Program-made: the position numbers and the translations under genes | The notes under the pieces: generated by a model | Database searches by the model: none | Told to the model about the DNA's origin: nothing | What the model saw: the letters and a program-made list of their open reading frames with translations, nothing else | NCBI GenBank assembly: GCA_900491605.1 | Contig: UESW01001600.1 | Span: 33,263 to 97,262, forward strand | Direction: 5' to 3' | Length of the DNA stretch: 64,000 nt | Source: Calamus simplicifolius | Taxonomy: Eukaryota > Streptophyta > Magnoliopsida > Arecales > Arecaceae | Shown: in pieces, positions 1 through 10,699 of the stretch | Position numbering within the stretch: the first letter of the stretch is position 1 | Layout of the letters: each line of letters begins with the position of its first letter

Positions 1-488
1 AATTGAATAGAAACTAAAATTTAGCTCATGATTAATTTATTATTTTTTATAATTTATATTCTATTTTTTATTAGGAAAGATTCTAGATGATGTAGACTAC
101 TTCACTACATTAAAAAGGAAAAATGGAAAAAATTCAAAACAAAGAAGATCTTGCTACTAAAATAAAGAAGAATGGTTTTTTTTTTTTGAGAGCAAGAATA
201 GAATAAATAAAATATAGGTATAAGTTCTATTTTTCACCTACTAGAACTATAAAGAGAGAAAAATAAATAGAGAATATCTATGTTCTATCTTATATATACC
301 ATAATTTTATTTAAAAAAGAACATATAAGACTTAGAGTCCTATTCTCTAAGTTTCATATTATTTATTATTATTAAAGAGATTTGAGTTGAGCATATCAAA
401 GGAAATACTCCTTTTTCACTTAATTAGATCATAGGAACTTACTTCAAACCTTTTTTCTAAAAAAAATTCTACTCTATGGGACTGTTTG
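1..488. other. AT-rich flank, no gene seen
   Basis: AT-rich sequence left of element 1 with scattered A and T runs. I see no coding region, RNA gene or repeat boundary here. The last bases of this stretch run into the AAATC target duplication at 489-493. Confidence 0.6.
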
Positions 489-667
489 AAATCTGTTGAC
501 CCAATTATTGATTTTGATGATTAACAAAACTAATTGAGTATAACATTTGAAAGTTACTAATGATTTTAGTTTAGTTTTTCAGTTTATGATATATTTAATT
601 AATCAAAATCATAAGAAAAATCAAGTTCTAGTTCGAATCTAATGTCAAGGTAAGATTGCAGACATTA

Positions 668-930
668 GAGTCGACACATGGAATCGCAGAGTCGACTCCA
701 GAAATCGGCACAACTTAGAGTCGACACCTATACTGTTAGAGCCGACTCCAATAAAAAAGACAGAACGATGGTTTTTCCGGTCATGACTTAGAGTCGACTC
801 CTGGACTTAAAGTCGACTCCAGAAGATTTTCGTGTCGACCCCAGAAAAGTCAGAGACGACTCCAGATCGAGCGGATTGGAGATTTTCGATTTAGAGCCGA
901 CTCCAGAAAAGTTAGAGTCGACTCCAGTTT
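668..930. promoter_or_regulatory. GAGTCGACTC palindrome cluster in U3 of element 1
   Basis: About ten spaced copies of GAGTCGACTCC, GAGTCGACACC or GAGCCGACTCC are seen here. The core GAGTCGACTC is its own reverse complement. The same cluster recurs at about 9467-9730, 6828-7025 and in element 3. Palindrome-rich LTR regions are, as I recall, known in Sireviruses. A regulatory role is inference. Confidence 0.6.
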
Positions 931-1705
931 GTCAGAAATGACTCCAAACTATTAGAACATCTCTAAATTTATCTTTATCTTTTTAATCCCAACGCTATTA
1001 CTATATTTGGTTCTAATCCTTCTTACACTTGTTTCTAATAGATAGTTTTAGCTATTTATGGATTAAGAAGAATCTATAAGAAGAGGTTTCATTGTATCGA
1101 AAAAGGAGAGAAAAATAAGAAACAAGAGAGAAAAATCAAAATACAAGAGTGAAATCCATCAGAAAATCAAAAGAGAAAAGAGGGAAGATTCAAAAGGAAA
1201 GATTATACTGATCTCCCAAAAGAAAAGAGAGAGATTTCTAGCATTCCTTGTTCTATTTTGAAGAAATCTCAAAAGAAGAAGCAAGCCCTAGCTTTCTAAT
1301 CTTCGGAGCTTCAAGAGCATTCTAAAGGAAGATTCACTCAAGAGAAGAGAAGAAGCAAGCCACCAAGATCTGCAAATCAGGCTTTGATTCCTATCTCTTT
1401 ATTATTGTTCTATTATTGTATATTTGCTCATTGGAGGATCTTTTAACTTTGTAAAAATGTTATTGTTTGCTGGGTCAATCAGAGGATTGATTCCGTTGAG
1501 GCTGTTAGTCTTGAGCAAGCAGTTTGCTTGGTTGTAAGGTTGTGTGCTGATGAGCCTTGAAAACCAGCTGGGTTCATTGTGCACCCGGGAAAAAAATAAG
1601 TTTGAGTTGTGAGCTTGCAAAACAACTCTATTGTAATCAGATTGATTATAGTGTGGTCCCAAGAGGTACTTGGGAGTGGATGTAGGTGTAGGCACACCGA
1701 ACCAC

Positions 1706-1712
1706 TATAAAA
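1706..1712 (+). promoter_or_regulatory. TATA box of element 1 left LTR
   Basis: TATAAAA lies inside a block that is conserved with the LTR of element 3, where the same CCACTATAAAA context is found on the minus strand at 23080-23086. Conservation between otherwise diverged LTRs supports a core promoter. Confidence 0.6.
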
Positions 1713-1883
1713 CTCTTGTGTTTAGTGATTATTTCCTTGTCTCTTACTCTCTATCTTTGCACACTCTGTTTTAATTCGCATACATCTAAGTTTTCACTTC
1801 GCTGGGGGATTATTTTTAAAAGGAGTTTAATTTTTGAAAAACCCAATTCACCGCCCTCTTGGGTTGCTATCTGGACGAACAAT

Positions 1884-1895
1884 TGGTATCAGAGC
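1884..1895 (+). other. Primer-binding site (initiator tRNA-Met), element 1
   Basis: TGGTATCAGAGC lies two bases after the left LTR and is complementary to the 3' end of plant initiator tRNA-Met, the usual primer of plant Copia elements. Confidence 0.9.
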
Positions 1896-1941
1896 TAGTG
1901 CTCATTTGATTTGATCTAACGATCAAGAGTCAAAGATCCAC

Positions 1942-3509
1942 ATGGCAACTCAAGCTGGTTCATCTTTTTCCGAAGGCCAATCTACAAATAGACCACCCTT
2001 GTTTAATGGCTTAAACTATGGTTATTGAAGGCTAGAATGAAAATTTTTATTCAAGCACTTGACTATGATATGGAGCATTATAGTCAATGGACCACACACA
2101 CTTACTGCTAGAATTAATGGCATGGAGATTCCTAAACCGAAACGGAATGGGATGAACATGATAAAAAATTGGCACAACTTAATGCCAAGGCTATGAATGT
2201 TTATACTGCTCATTAGATGCAAATGAATTCAATCGTATATCTATTTGCATTTCTGCTAAGGAAATCTGGGATAGACTTGAGGTTACCCATGAGGGAACAA
2301 ATCAAGTCAAGGAATCCAAGATTAACATGCTAGTTCATAAGTATGAATTGTTTAAAATGGATGCATGTGAATCTATTTCTGATATGTTTACAAGATTTAC
2401 TGATATAGTTAATGGTTTAAAAAGTCTTGTAAATCTTATGATAATTCTGATCTTGTGAGAAAGGTTTTACGTTCCTTACCTAGGACTTGGGAAGCTAAAG
2501 TGACTGCAATACAAGAGGCAAAGGATCTAAGTACCCTACCCCTGAAAGAATTATTGGGATCCTTGATGACTCATGAGCTTCAAGTTAAGCAACATGTTGA
2601 TGATGATGAGTCAAAGACGAAGAGGACTATGGCTCTTAAGATTTCTGAATATATGGAAGAGCCTCATGAATCTGAAGATGAAAGTGATGATGAGGACATG
2701 GCACTCATACAAGGAAGTTTAAAAGATTCATGAAGAAGAAGAAGTTTGAAAAGAAAAAGCCCTTTGCTAGAAAAGATGAGGACAAGGGCAAAGAAAAAGA
2801 AGTTATCTATTTTGAATGCAAGAAGCCGGGCCACTTTAAATCTGAATGCCCACAACTAAAGAAAGGCACCTGGAGATTCAAAAAGAAGGCAATGATGGCC
2901 ACATGGAGTGATTCGGAAAGCTCAAGTTTCGAAGAGGAAGAGAAGAGTGAAATGGCCAATCTATGCTTCATGGCGGACAATGATGAGGTAAGTCCAAGTT
3001 TTCTTGATGACTTTACTTTCGATGAGTCGCATAGTGCTTTTTATGAATTAATGGATGATTTTGCAAAATTAAGTTCAAAGAACAAAGATCTGAAAAATCA
3101 AATGCAAAATCTATCTTTAGAAAATGAAAAGCATGTTGTAGAAAAAGAACTTTTGATGAAAGAAAATGAAAGCTTGAAAAATGAAGTTGATAGACTTAAA
3201 CCTATAGTTGATAAATTTACTTTAAGCTCTATCAAACTTAATATGATTTTGGACAATCAAAAAGCTGTTTTTGATAAAGCTGGATTAGGATATAATCCAC
3301 TTAAAAAGAAAAAATCCTTGAAAAATATTTTGTACATGCTGAAAAATCATCAAATATTACTTGTTTTAAATGTGGAAACAAAGGACATAAATCTTATATG
3401 TGTAAAACTCCACATGATAAAAGAAAGATGATTTGGGTTCCCAAAGGAACAATATTTATTGCATCTAACCATGAAGGACCCAAGAAGACTTGGGTACCTA
3501 AAGTTAAGA
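1942..3509 (+). pseudogene. Element 1 gag, broken
   Basis: The start is placed at the ATG at 1942 (MATQAGSSF...), because element 3 has the same opening residues at its own gag start. The frame breaks within about 90 bases, where a Tyr-Trp codon pair has lost a base. Recognisable gag pieces follow: a UBN2-type core with VLRSLPRTWEAKVTAI (about 2460-2510), a lysine-rich linker, and zinc knuckles. The first knuckle (about 2810-2850) has lost its first cysteine (Tyr in its place). The second (3362-3406, CFKCGNKGHKSYMC) is intact but in another frame. Acidic, serine-rich and coiled-coil-like stretches lie between them (about 2890-3250). Gag would form the particle that packages element RNA. This copy cannot. 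Confidence 0.85.
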
Positions 3510-3510
3510 T

Positions 3511-3858
3511 ATGAATATTTTGCAGGAGTGTCTTGCAGCCATCAGACTGAAAAGAAAGTGGTACCTTGATAGTGGTTGCTCAAGACACATGACGGGTGAC
3601 AAAGATCAATTCATCACCCTTGAATCGAAAAGAGGTGGAGTAGTTACTTTTGGTGATAATGGTCAAGGCCATATCATGGGTATTGGTAAGATTCAAATTA
3701 CTCCATCTACTCATATTGATAATGTTTTATATGTTGATGGACTTAAGCATAATTTAATAAGTATTAGCCAACTGTGTGATAAAGGTTTCAAAGTTTCCTT
3801 TAAAGCTTCTATTTGCACTGTTACTAATCCCATTGATAACAGCATTTCTTGTTGGTAA
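3511..3858 (+). pseudogene. Element 1 pol: aspartic protease domain
   Basis: The segment contains the Copia protease signature WYLDSGCSRHMTG with the catalytic DSG, followed by the VVTFGDNG and LYVDGLKHNLISISQLCDKG blocks typical of the family. The domain is readable in one frame up to a stop at 3856. In an active element it would cut the gag-pol polyprotein. The next domain, the GAG-pre-integrase, continues in a different frame, so the polyprotein is interrupted here. Confidence 0.85.
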
Positions 3859-4805
3859 ATGTTATGGCAATGTGTACTTAATTAATTTGAGTAATTTATC
3901 TCCAAGTAATCATTGCTTAGTTGCTAATAATGCTAAGATGAATAAGATTGGTTGGCTATGGCACCGTAGATTAGGTCATGCAAGCACTCATCTAATTTCT
4001 AAACTATTGAAAATGGATCTAGTTAAAGGTATTCCTAGCTTAGATTTTGAAAATAATTGAATCTGTGATGCATGTCAATTTAAAAAACAAACAAAAACTT
4101 CTTTCAAATCTAAGAATATTGTTTCAACTACTAGGCCACTAGAGCTACTACACATGGACCTTTTTGGACCTACTAGAACCACAAGTCTAGGAGGAAAGAA
4201 ATATGGTCTTGTGATAGTAGATGATTACTCTAGATTCACTTGGGTAATGTTTTTGGCTCACAAAGATGAGACTTTTTCAATATTCCTAAAATTTGTTAAG
4301 AAAGTCACAATGAGAAAAACACTACCATAGTGTCTATTAGAAGTGATCATGGAACTGAATTTAAAAATCACTTATTTAAAAAATTCTGTTTTGAAAAAGG
4401 CATACATCATAATTTTTAGCACCTAGGACACCTCAACAAAATGGAGTTGTAGAAAGAAAGAATAGGACTTTAGAAGACATGGCCCGTACCATGCTATGTG
4501 AAAGCCAACTTCCAAAATATTTTTGGGCAGAAGCTATAAACACAGCATGTTACATCCTAAATAGAGCCCTGATTAGACCTATCCTTAAGAAGACTCCCTA
4601 TGAACTATGGCATAATAGGAAACCAAATTTAGGTTATTTTCATGCATTTGGTTGTAAATGCTTTATTCATAACAATGGTAAGGACAATCTTGGGAAGTTT
4701 GATGCAAAGTCTGATGAAGGCATTTTCCTAGGATATTCTACATCTAGCAAGGCATATATAGTATTTAATAAAAGAAGCTTAGTTGTAGAAGAATCATTCA
4801 TATAG
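3859..4805 (+). pseudogene. Element 1 pol: integrase, broken
   Basis: The GAG-pre-integrase and HHCC zinc region (WLWHRRLGHASTHLISKL, then CDACQF) is followed by the rve core. It shows HMDLFGPT with the first catalytic Asp, IRSDHGTEF with the second, and the PQQNGVVERKNR block with the Glu. The frame is broken by a stop before the Cys pair (about 4057), a frameshift near 4310 and another near 4420. The C-terminal part (4479-4805) reads MARTMLCESQLPKYFWAEA and onward. The enzyme would insert element DNA. Element 3 carries the same domain in one open frame. Confidence 0.85.
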
Positions 4806-6629
4806 TGTTTGATGAGTCTTTAGCATCAAGTTCGGGTAAAATTAATGATGAGGAAGATACATCTTTGCTTGAAAGAGGTATTGAAAAATTAAATGTATCT
4901 TCAGATCAAGAACCTGAAGCTAAGGATGATGACTCACCTAAGGATGATGATATTGATACTGCTCATAATGATAAAGATCTACCTAGAGATTGGATATATG
5001 CTTATGGTCATCCTAAGGACCTAATCATAGGTGATCCATCTCAAGGCGTAAGGACTAGATCATCAATGAGAAATATCAATAATTATCTTGCATTTGTATC
5101 CGATATAGAACCCAAAACTATAGAGGAGAAAGATAGTTATTGGATGTTAGCAATGCAGGAAGAGTTAAACCAATTCACTAGGAACTAAGTTTGGACTCTA
5201 GTAGATAGACCTAGAGATCACCCTATAATAGATCTAAATGGATATTAGAAATAAATTGGATGAAAATGGCTTGGTGATTAGAAATAAGGCTAGATTAGTC
5301 GCAAAGGGATATAATCAGGAAGAAGGTATAGATTTTGATGAAACCTTTGCACCTGTTGCTAGACTAGAAGCCATTAGACTACTGCTTGCATTTGCATGTC
5401 ATATGAATTTCAACTTATTTCAAATGGATGTTAAAAGTATATTTTTAAATGGTTTTATAAATGAGGAAGTTTATGTTGAACAACCTCCTGGTTTTGAAGA
5501 TCATGAATTTCCAAACCATGTCTTCAAACTACACAAAGCACTTTATGGTTTAAAGCAAGCACCTAGAGCTTAGTATGATAGATTGAGTAAATTATTAATT
5601 AAAAATAATTTTTCTAGAGGAAATGTTGATAAAACTTTATTTTTAAAAAGAAAAAAAAATGATTTTTTAATTGTTCAAATTTATGTTGATGACATTGTAT
5701 TTGGTGCTACTAACAATCTCCTTTGTCAAGAATTTGCTAAGTTAATGCAGGAAGAATTTGAGATGAGCATGATGGGAGAACTCAACTTCTTCCTTGGACT
5801 TCAAATCAAACAAGAGAAAGCGGAGATTTTCATCAACCAAACAAAGTACACAAAGGAAATACTCAAAAAGTTTGGTATGGAATCTGCTAAACCCCTTGGT
5901 ACGCCAATGAGTCCCTCATGCAAGCTGGACAAGGATGAAGAAGGTAAGAAAGTAGATCAAAAGCATTACCGAGGTATGATCGGATCACTTCTTTACTTAA
6001 CTGCAAGTAGGTCAGATATTATGTTTTCTGTTTGCCTATGTGCAAGATATCAATCTAATCCTAAAGAATCCTATTTATTTGCTGTTAAAAGAATCTTTAG
6101 ATACTTAAATGGAACTAAAAATGTAGGATTATGGTATTCTAGAGACTCAACTTTGAAATTGATTGCTTATTCTAATTCTGATTATGCTGGTTGTAAATTA
6201 GATAGGAAGAGTACAAGTGGTGCATGCCAACTTTTAGGAAATAACTTAATCTCTTGGTTTAGCAAGAAGCAAAATTCAGTTGCATTATCCACTACTGAGG
6301 CAGAGTATGTTGCAGCTGGAAGTTGTTGTGCTCAAATCCTTTGGATTAAGCGACAACTTGAAGATTATGGTATCACACTTGATAAAATTCCTATTAGATG
6401 TGATAATACAAGTGCAATCAATCTAACTAAGAATCCAATCCAACACTCTAGAACTAAACACATAGATATTAGACATCACTTTATTAGAGAACATGTTTCC
6501 AACAATGATGTTTGTCTTGAATATGTGAATACTATTGATCAATTAGCTGATATTTTTACCAAACCATTAAGTGAAGAAAGATTTTGTTATCTTAGAGGAG
6601 AATTAGGAGTTTGTGATCCTTTAGAATGA
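4806..6629 (+). pseudogene. Element 1 pol: reverse transcriptase and RNase H, broken
   Basis: An acidic linker (4805-5100) leads into an RVT_2-type reverse transcriptase: FDETFAPVARLEAIRLLLAF, VYVEQPPGFEDHEF, LYGLKQAPRA, and the catalytic YVDD at 5682-5693. Stops fall at 5186 and 5572, the second replacing a conserved Trp. From 5583 to 6629 the frame is open through RNase H (SDYAGCKLDRKSTSGACQLL, LSTTEAEYVAA, TKHIDIRHHFIREHV) and ends LRGELGVCDPLE. The open 1-kb C-terminal part and few lesions suggest moderate age. This is the standard Copia gene order. Confidence 0.9.
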
Positions 6630-6827
6630 CTTTCTGAAACTCTTAAGGACAACAACTATCTAGACTTCATCAATTTCTTGAAAATCCTCTATGTTCAATA
6701 AGGAAATTTATCTAGAAATTTGATTCATTGTTTCCCCAATTAATTAAGGAACACTTATCTAGAGTTTGATGATTAATTTGATTAGTTTCAGATCCTTGAA
6801 ATTCAAATTTTTCTCTGAAACTATTGT

Positions 6828-7025
6828 GGAGTCGACACCTATAGTTTGTGGAGTCGACATCTTCATATTTGATGTTCTGTCTGGGCAATTAGAGCCGACA
6901 CCTGCTTCTGCAGAGCCGACTCTAATTCGGGCGCTAACAGATTTTCTGGTTCGGAGCCGACACCTCGCTTTGCGGGAGTCGACTCTAAATGAACCTAGGT
7001 TAAAAATATATAGGCGGAGTCGACA
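6828..7025. promoter_or_regulatory. Internal GAGTCGAC/GAGCCGAC cluster between pol and the 3' ORF
   Basis: Seven or so copies of GAGTCGACACC, GAGCCGACTC and GAGTCGACTC lie in 200 bases just upstream of the conserved start of the 3' ORF. A TATATA stretch (7007-7012) lies about 120 bases before that start. Element 3 has the same arrangement at 26452-26645. A promoter role is inference. Confidence 0.45.
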
Positions 7026-7131
7026 CCTAACCAGATTCTATCGTCTCCAATCCTCTCTAGAGCAGTTCCAAACCTATTCCAACCCCTCTAAACTCTTCAA
7101 ATCCCTTGATTACTCATTCCAATCAAATCCT

Positions 7132-8544
7132 ATGGCTCCTAAAAGGCGTGCTATCATTGGAGGTTCGGCCGTTCCCACAAGGCATCGCACGATTCGGAGG
7201 CAAGCGCCATCTTCATCATCTTCTGCCACTCGTAAGGCTTCTCCACCATCTCCATCTTCTCCTCACATCGACCAATTAGCGGGTAAGGCTATCACAACCG
7301 GAAGAAAGGTTGATTTTGATTTCTTTGCTTCGGAGGGTTTCTCTATTGGGCATCAATTAAAAGAAATGGGATGGGAGAAAGTTTGTTCTTTGGATGTTCC
7401 TACCTACCCGGCCCTCGTAAGAGAATTCTACAATGATTTGAGTAGAGGAGAGGGAGGTTTAGTAAGTTATGTGAGAGAACAAGAGTTGTGATCACTGCTG
7501 AGATACTTAGAAATTTGTTAGAGATGCCCACTGTTGGGATAAATGAGTATTAGCATGATGATCGTGGTGGTGCCCTATCTAGGATGTTGGGGAGAGAGGT
7601 ATCTGAGTTTGAGGAAATTTTAGCAAATCAACTGAATTTGGAACTTAGACTTCTTCACAACATCTACGGGAGGATATTATTTCCAAAGATAGGTAGATTT
7701 GAGTATGTCTCAGAGCGAGACATCTTGCTGATGGATTGTATCATTATCGGGCAGCCAGTAAACTTAGCTGGGATGATGATAGGATATATGGCAGAGGCAG
7801 CTACCAAGAAAAGATCTACATTGCCATATGGTATGATTCTGACTTTGGTATTCAGAAGCCAAGGTGTGTTAATCATGGACAACGAGCCACTGAGGAAATT
7901 AAGGCATGCAGACTACTACAGTGTCTCTACCATTCACCGTATGAGCTTCAGAAAGGTAAATGGTAATTGGATAAAAGGAGGATGAGAGGCTAGAGCAGAG
8001 GAGGCCAGAGTTAAGGAAGCCAGTGTAGAGGACATCCCTGGACCATCAGTTATGGGACCATCAGTCCCTGACCCATCTGTTGTGGGACCATCTACTGCTG
8101 GACCTTCTGAGGCTGGACCAAGTACATATTCTTCACCTCCACTCAGACAGCTTTTGTATCTGGGAGATTTTCTGATGAGCAGATTGGTCAGCTCAGAGCG
8201 TTACTAGCTGAGTATGACAGTCAGAGGAGCAATGATATTTGTCAGATGAGAGATGACATCAGACAATTTAAGGAGGAGATCAATTCCAGACTCAACTTGA
8301 TTTCATTTTCCATTAGCCGCTCTGCAGAGTCCCTTGGCACTGAGCTTCAAAAGATTTTTGAAAGGCTGAAGGGATTGCAGATGGATCTAGAGCTTATCTA
8401 GATGCTTCTGGACAATTGAAGAAAGATTTAGACCTTACTGTTGCTCAAGTTGAGAGTTGTCTTGAAGGCTTTAAGAAATCACAAAAAGATGAGATTATGG
8501 AAATGATAGGCCATCTGAAGAAAATTGTATATAAGCATGTTTGA
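7132..8544 (+). pseudogene. Element 1 extra 3' ORF ('envelope-like'), broken
   Basis: The ATG at 7132 (MAPKRRAIIGG...) is chosen because element 3 has the matching MAPK start at 26358. The first 120 codons are open: a basic Ser/Pro-rich N-terminus, then a globular part with TYPALVREFYNDLSRG, which resembles the 'putative plant transposon protein' domain often found in this position. Stops and frameshifts follow near 7490 and 7560. The frame 7584-7985 continues the domain (STIHRMSFRKVNGNW). A Pro/Ser linker and a long charged coiled-coil-like tail end at the TGA at 8542-8544. I see no signal peptide or membrane segment, so 'envelope-like' describes its position only. Function unknown. Confidence 0.7.
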
Positions 8545-8875
8545 TTGACCTTCCATTTCCTACAGTGATACCCTATCTAAGCCTATCCTACCCTAACCTT
8601 TTAGAAACCTAAGAGTAGCTTTTCATTTCTAGTTTACTATACTTTGTTAGCTTGTATCCAGGATTTTTGATTGATATAGTACTTTACTGAGAATGTATTT
8701 TGATAGACACATGTAATGCATCTTGAAATGAAATACAATTATCTTTTTATTACAAATTTATCTATGACGAGCAATTACAATGAATGAAGTTTACTATCTC
8801 TATGATTGAATGAACCAACAACCTCGCTCTGATAACCTACATTATTATTTTTAAACTCACCTTATTGATGATAAC

Positions 8876-9292
8876 AAAAAAGGGGGAGAGAAAATTGTAT
8901 ATGCATAAAGAAGAAAGCATGAAAGAATATAAGAGAGAATGAAAGAATATAAGATTTGCAAGATTTTAATATGTTTTAATCAATTGGCATATCTCAAAAA
9001 GCGGAAGAGAAATCTATAAATTATAATCAATTGATCATATTTCAGTTTATTTACATGTACCTTGCATAGGGGAGTTATTTAATGTAGGGGGAGCTTAAAG
9101 ATTTTCTGTGTCAAATCATCTTGATTGCTGTTTATAATAGAACTCAAGTATGTTTTTTAAAGTTAATTTTGAAACTTGACATCAAATTCTCTGTTAAGAA
9201 GTTTTAAAGCTTTAACAATGTCTATAACACTTATTTGAAATGAATTTTAATGCATATACTCAAAGTTTTTGTCATCATCAAAAAGGGGGAGA
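8876..9292 (+). other. Repeated polypurine tracts of element 1
   Basis: The 3' polypurine tract (9280-9292, AAAAAGGGGGAGA) abuts the right LTR and would prime plus-strand DNA synthesis. Similar tracts lie upstream at 8876-8894, 9068-9074 and 9086-9093. Multiple polypurine tracts before the 3' LTR are a known Sirevirus feature, and element 3 shows the same. Confidence 0.7.
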
Positions 9293-9293
9293 T

Positions 9294-10694
9294 TGTTGAC
9301 CCAATTATTGATTTTGATGATTAACAAAACTAATTGAGTATAACATTTGAAGTTACTAATGATTTTGGTTTAGTTTTTAGTTTATGATATGATTTATTAA
9401 TCAAAATCATAAGAAAATTAAGTTCTAGTTCAAATCTAATGTCAAGGTAAGATTGCAGACATTAGAGTCGATACATGGAATCGCAGAGTCGACTCCGGAA
9501 ATCGGCACAGACTTAGAGTCGACACCTGTACTGTTAGAGCCGACTCCAACAGAAAAGATAGAATGATGGTTTTTTCGGTCACAACTTAGAGTCGACTCCT
9601 GGACTGTTAGAGTCGACTCCAGAAGATTTTTGTGTCGATCCCAGAAAAGTCAGAGACGACTCCAGATCGAGCGGATTGGGGATTTTCGATTTAGAGCCGA
9701 CTCCAAAAAAGTTAGAGTCGACTCCAGTTTGTCAGAAATGACTCCAGAACTGTCAGAACGTCTCTAAACTTTATCTTTATCTTTTTAATCCCAACGGCTA
9801 TTACTATATTTAGTTCTAATCCTTCTTACACTTGTTTCTAACGGATAGTTTTAGGCTATTTATGGATTAAGAAGAATCTATAAGAAGAGGTTTCATTGTA
9901 TCAAAAAAGGAGAGGAAAAACAAGAAAACAAGAGAGAAAAATCAGAAATACAAAAGTGAAATCCATTAGAAAATCAAAAGAGAAAAGAAGGAAGATTCGA
10001 AAGGAAAGATTATACTGATCTCCCAAAAGAAAAGAGAGAGATTTCTAGCATTCCTTGTTCTATTTTGAAGAAATCCCAAAAGAAGAAGCAAGCCCTAGCT
10101 TTCTAATCTTCGGAGCTTCAAGAGCATTCTAAAGGAAGATTCACTCAAGAGAAGAGAAGAAGCAAGCCACCAAGATCTGCAAATCAGGCTTTGATTCCTA
10201 TCTCTTTATTATTGTTCTATTATTGTATATTTTCTCATTGGAGGAGCTTTTAAATTTGTAAAAATGTTATTGTTTGCTGGGTCAATCAGAGGATTGATTC
10301 CGTTGAGGCTGTTAACCTTGAGCAAGCAGTTTGCTTGTGTTGTAAGGTTGTGTGCTGGTGAGCCTTGAAAACTAGCTGGGTTGGTTGTGCACCCAAAAAA
10401 TAACAAGTTTGAGTTGTGAGCTTGCAAAACAACTCTGCTGTAATCAGATTGATTATAGTGTGGTCCCAAGAGGTACTTGGGAGTGGATGTAGGTGTAGGT
10501 ACACCAAACCACTATAAAACTTCTTGTGTTTGCAGTGATTGTTTACTTGTCTCTTACTTTCTATCTTTGCACACTCTGTTTTAATTCGCATACATCTAAG
10601 TTTTCACTTCCGTTGGGGGATTATTTTTTAAAAGGAGTTTAATTTTTGAAAAACCTAATTCATCCACCCTCTTGGGTTGCTATCTGGACCAACA
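9294..10694 (+). repeat. Element 1 right LTR
   Basis: It starts TGTTG and ends CAACA, a perfect 5-bp terminal inverted repeat, followed by the AAATC target duplication. It aligns over its whole length with 494-1881. Differences are scattered substitutions and 1-2-bp indels. Confidence 0.95.
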
Positions 10695-10699
10695 AAATC

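Larger units (their letters stand above)
494..1881 (+). repeat. Element 1 left LTR
   Basis: It starts TGTTG and ends GAACA; the partner LTR keeps the perfect TGTTG/CAACA ends, so one base has mutated here. A cluster of about ten GAGTCGACTCC-like palindromic sites lies at 668-930. A TATA box (TATAAAA, 1706-1712) marks the probable promoter, with U3 to its left. The short ORFs on either strand here are not conserved coding sequence. Confidence 0.93.
494..10694 (+). mobile_element. Element 1: complete Copia LTR retrotransposon, Sirevirus-like
   Basis: Two direct LTRs (494-1881 and 9294-10694) flank a 7.4-kb internal region. The element is bounded by an identical 5-bp duplication, AAATC at 489-493 and 10695-10699, so both ends are certain. 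A primer-binding site for initiator tRNA-Met follows the left LTR, and a polypurine tract precedes the right LTR. The internal order is gag, protease, integrase, reverse transcriptase, RNase H; integrase before RT defines Copia. A further ORF lies between pol and the right LTR, and polypurine tracts are repeated; both are known features of the Sirevirus lineage. All reading frames carry stops or frameshifts, so this copy cannot make its own proteins. Confidence 0.95.

Noticed and set aside
668..930. CRISPR-like regularly spaced repeats (GAGTCGACTCC)
   Set aside because: The units are short, variable, unevenly spaced and palindromic, and sit inside a retrotransposon LTR of a plant genome.
1402..1697. 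Minus-strand ORFs in the element 1 LTR (also 10209-10591 in the right LTR)
   Set aside because: They lie wholly in the LTR, overlap the promoter block, and change frame between the two LTR copies. No domain is visible.
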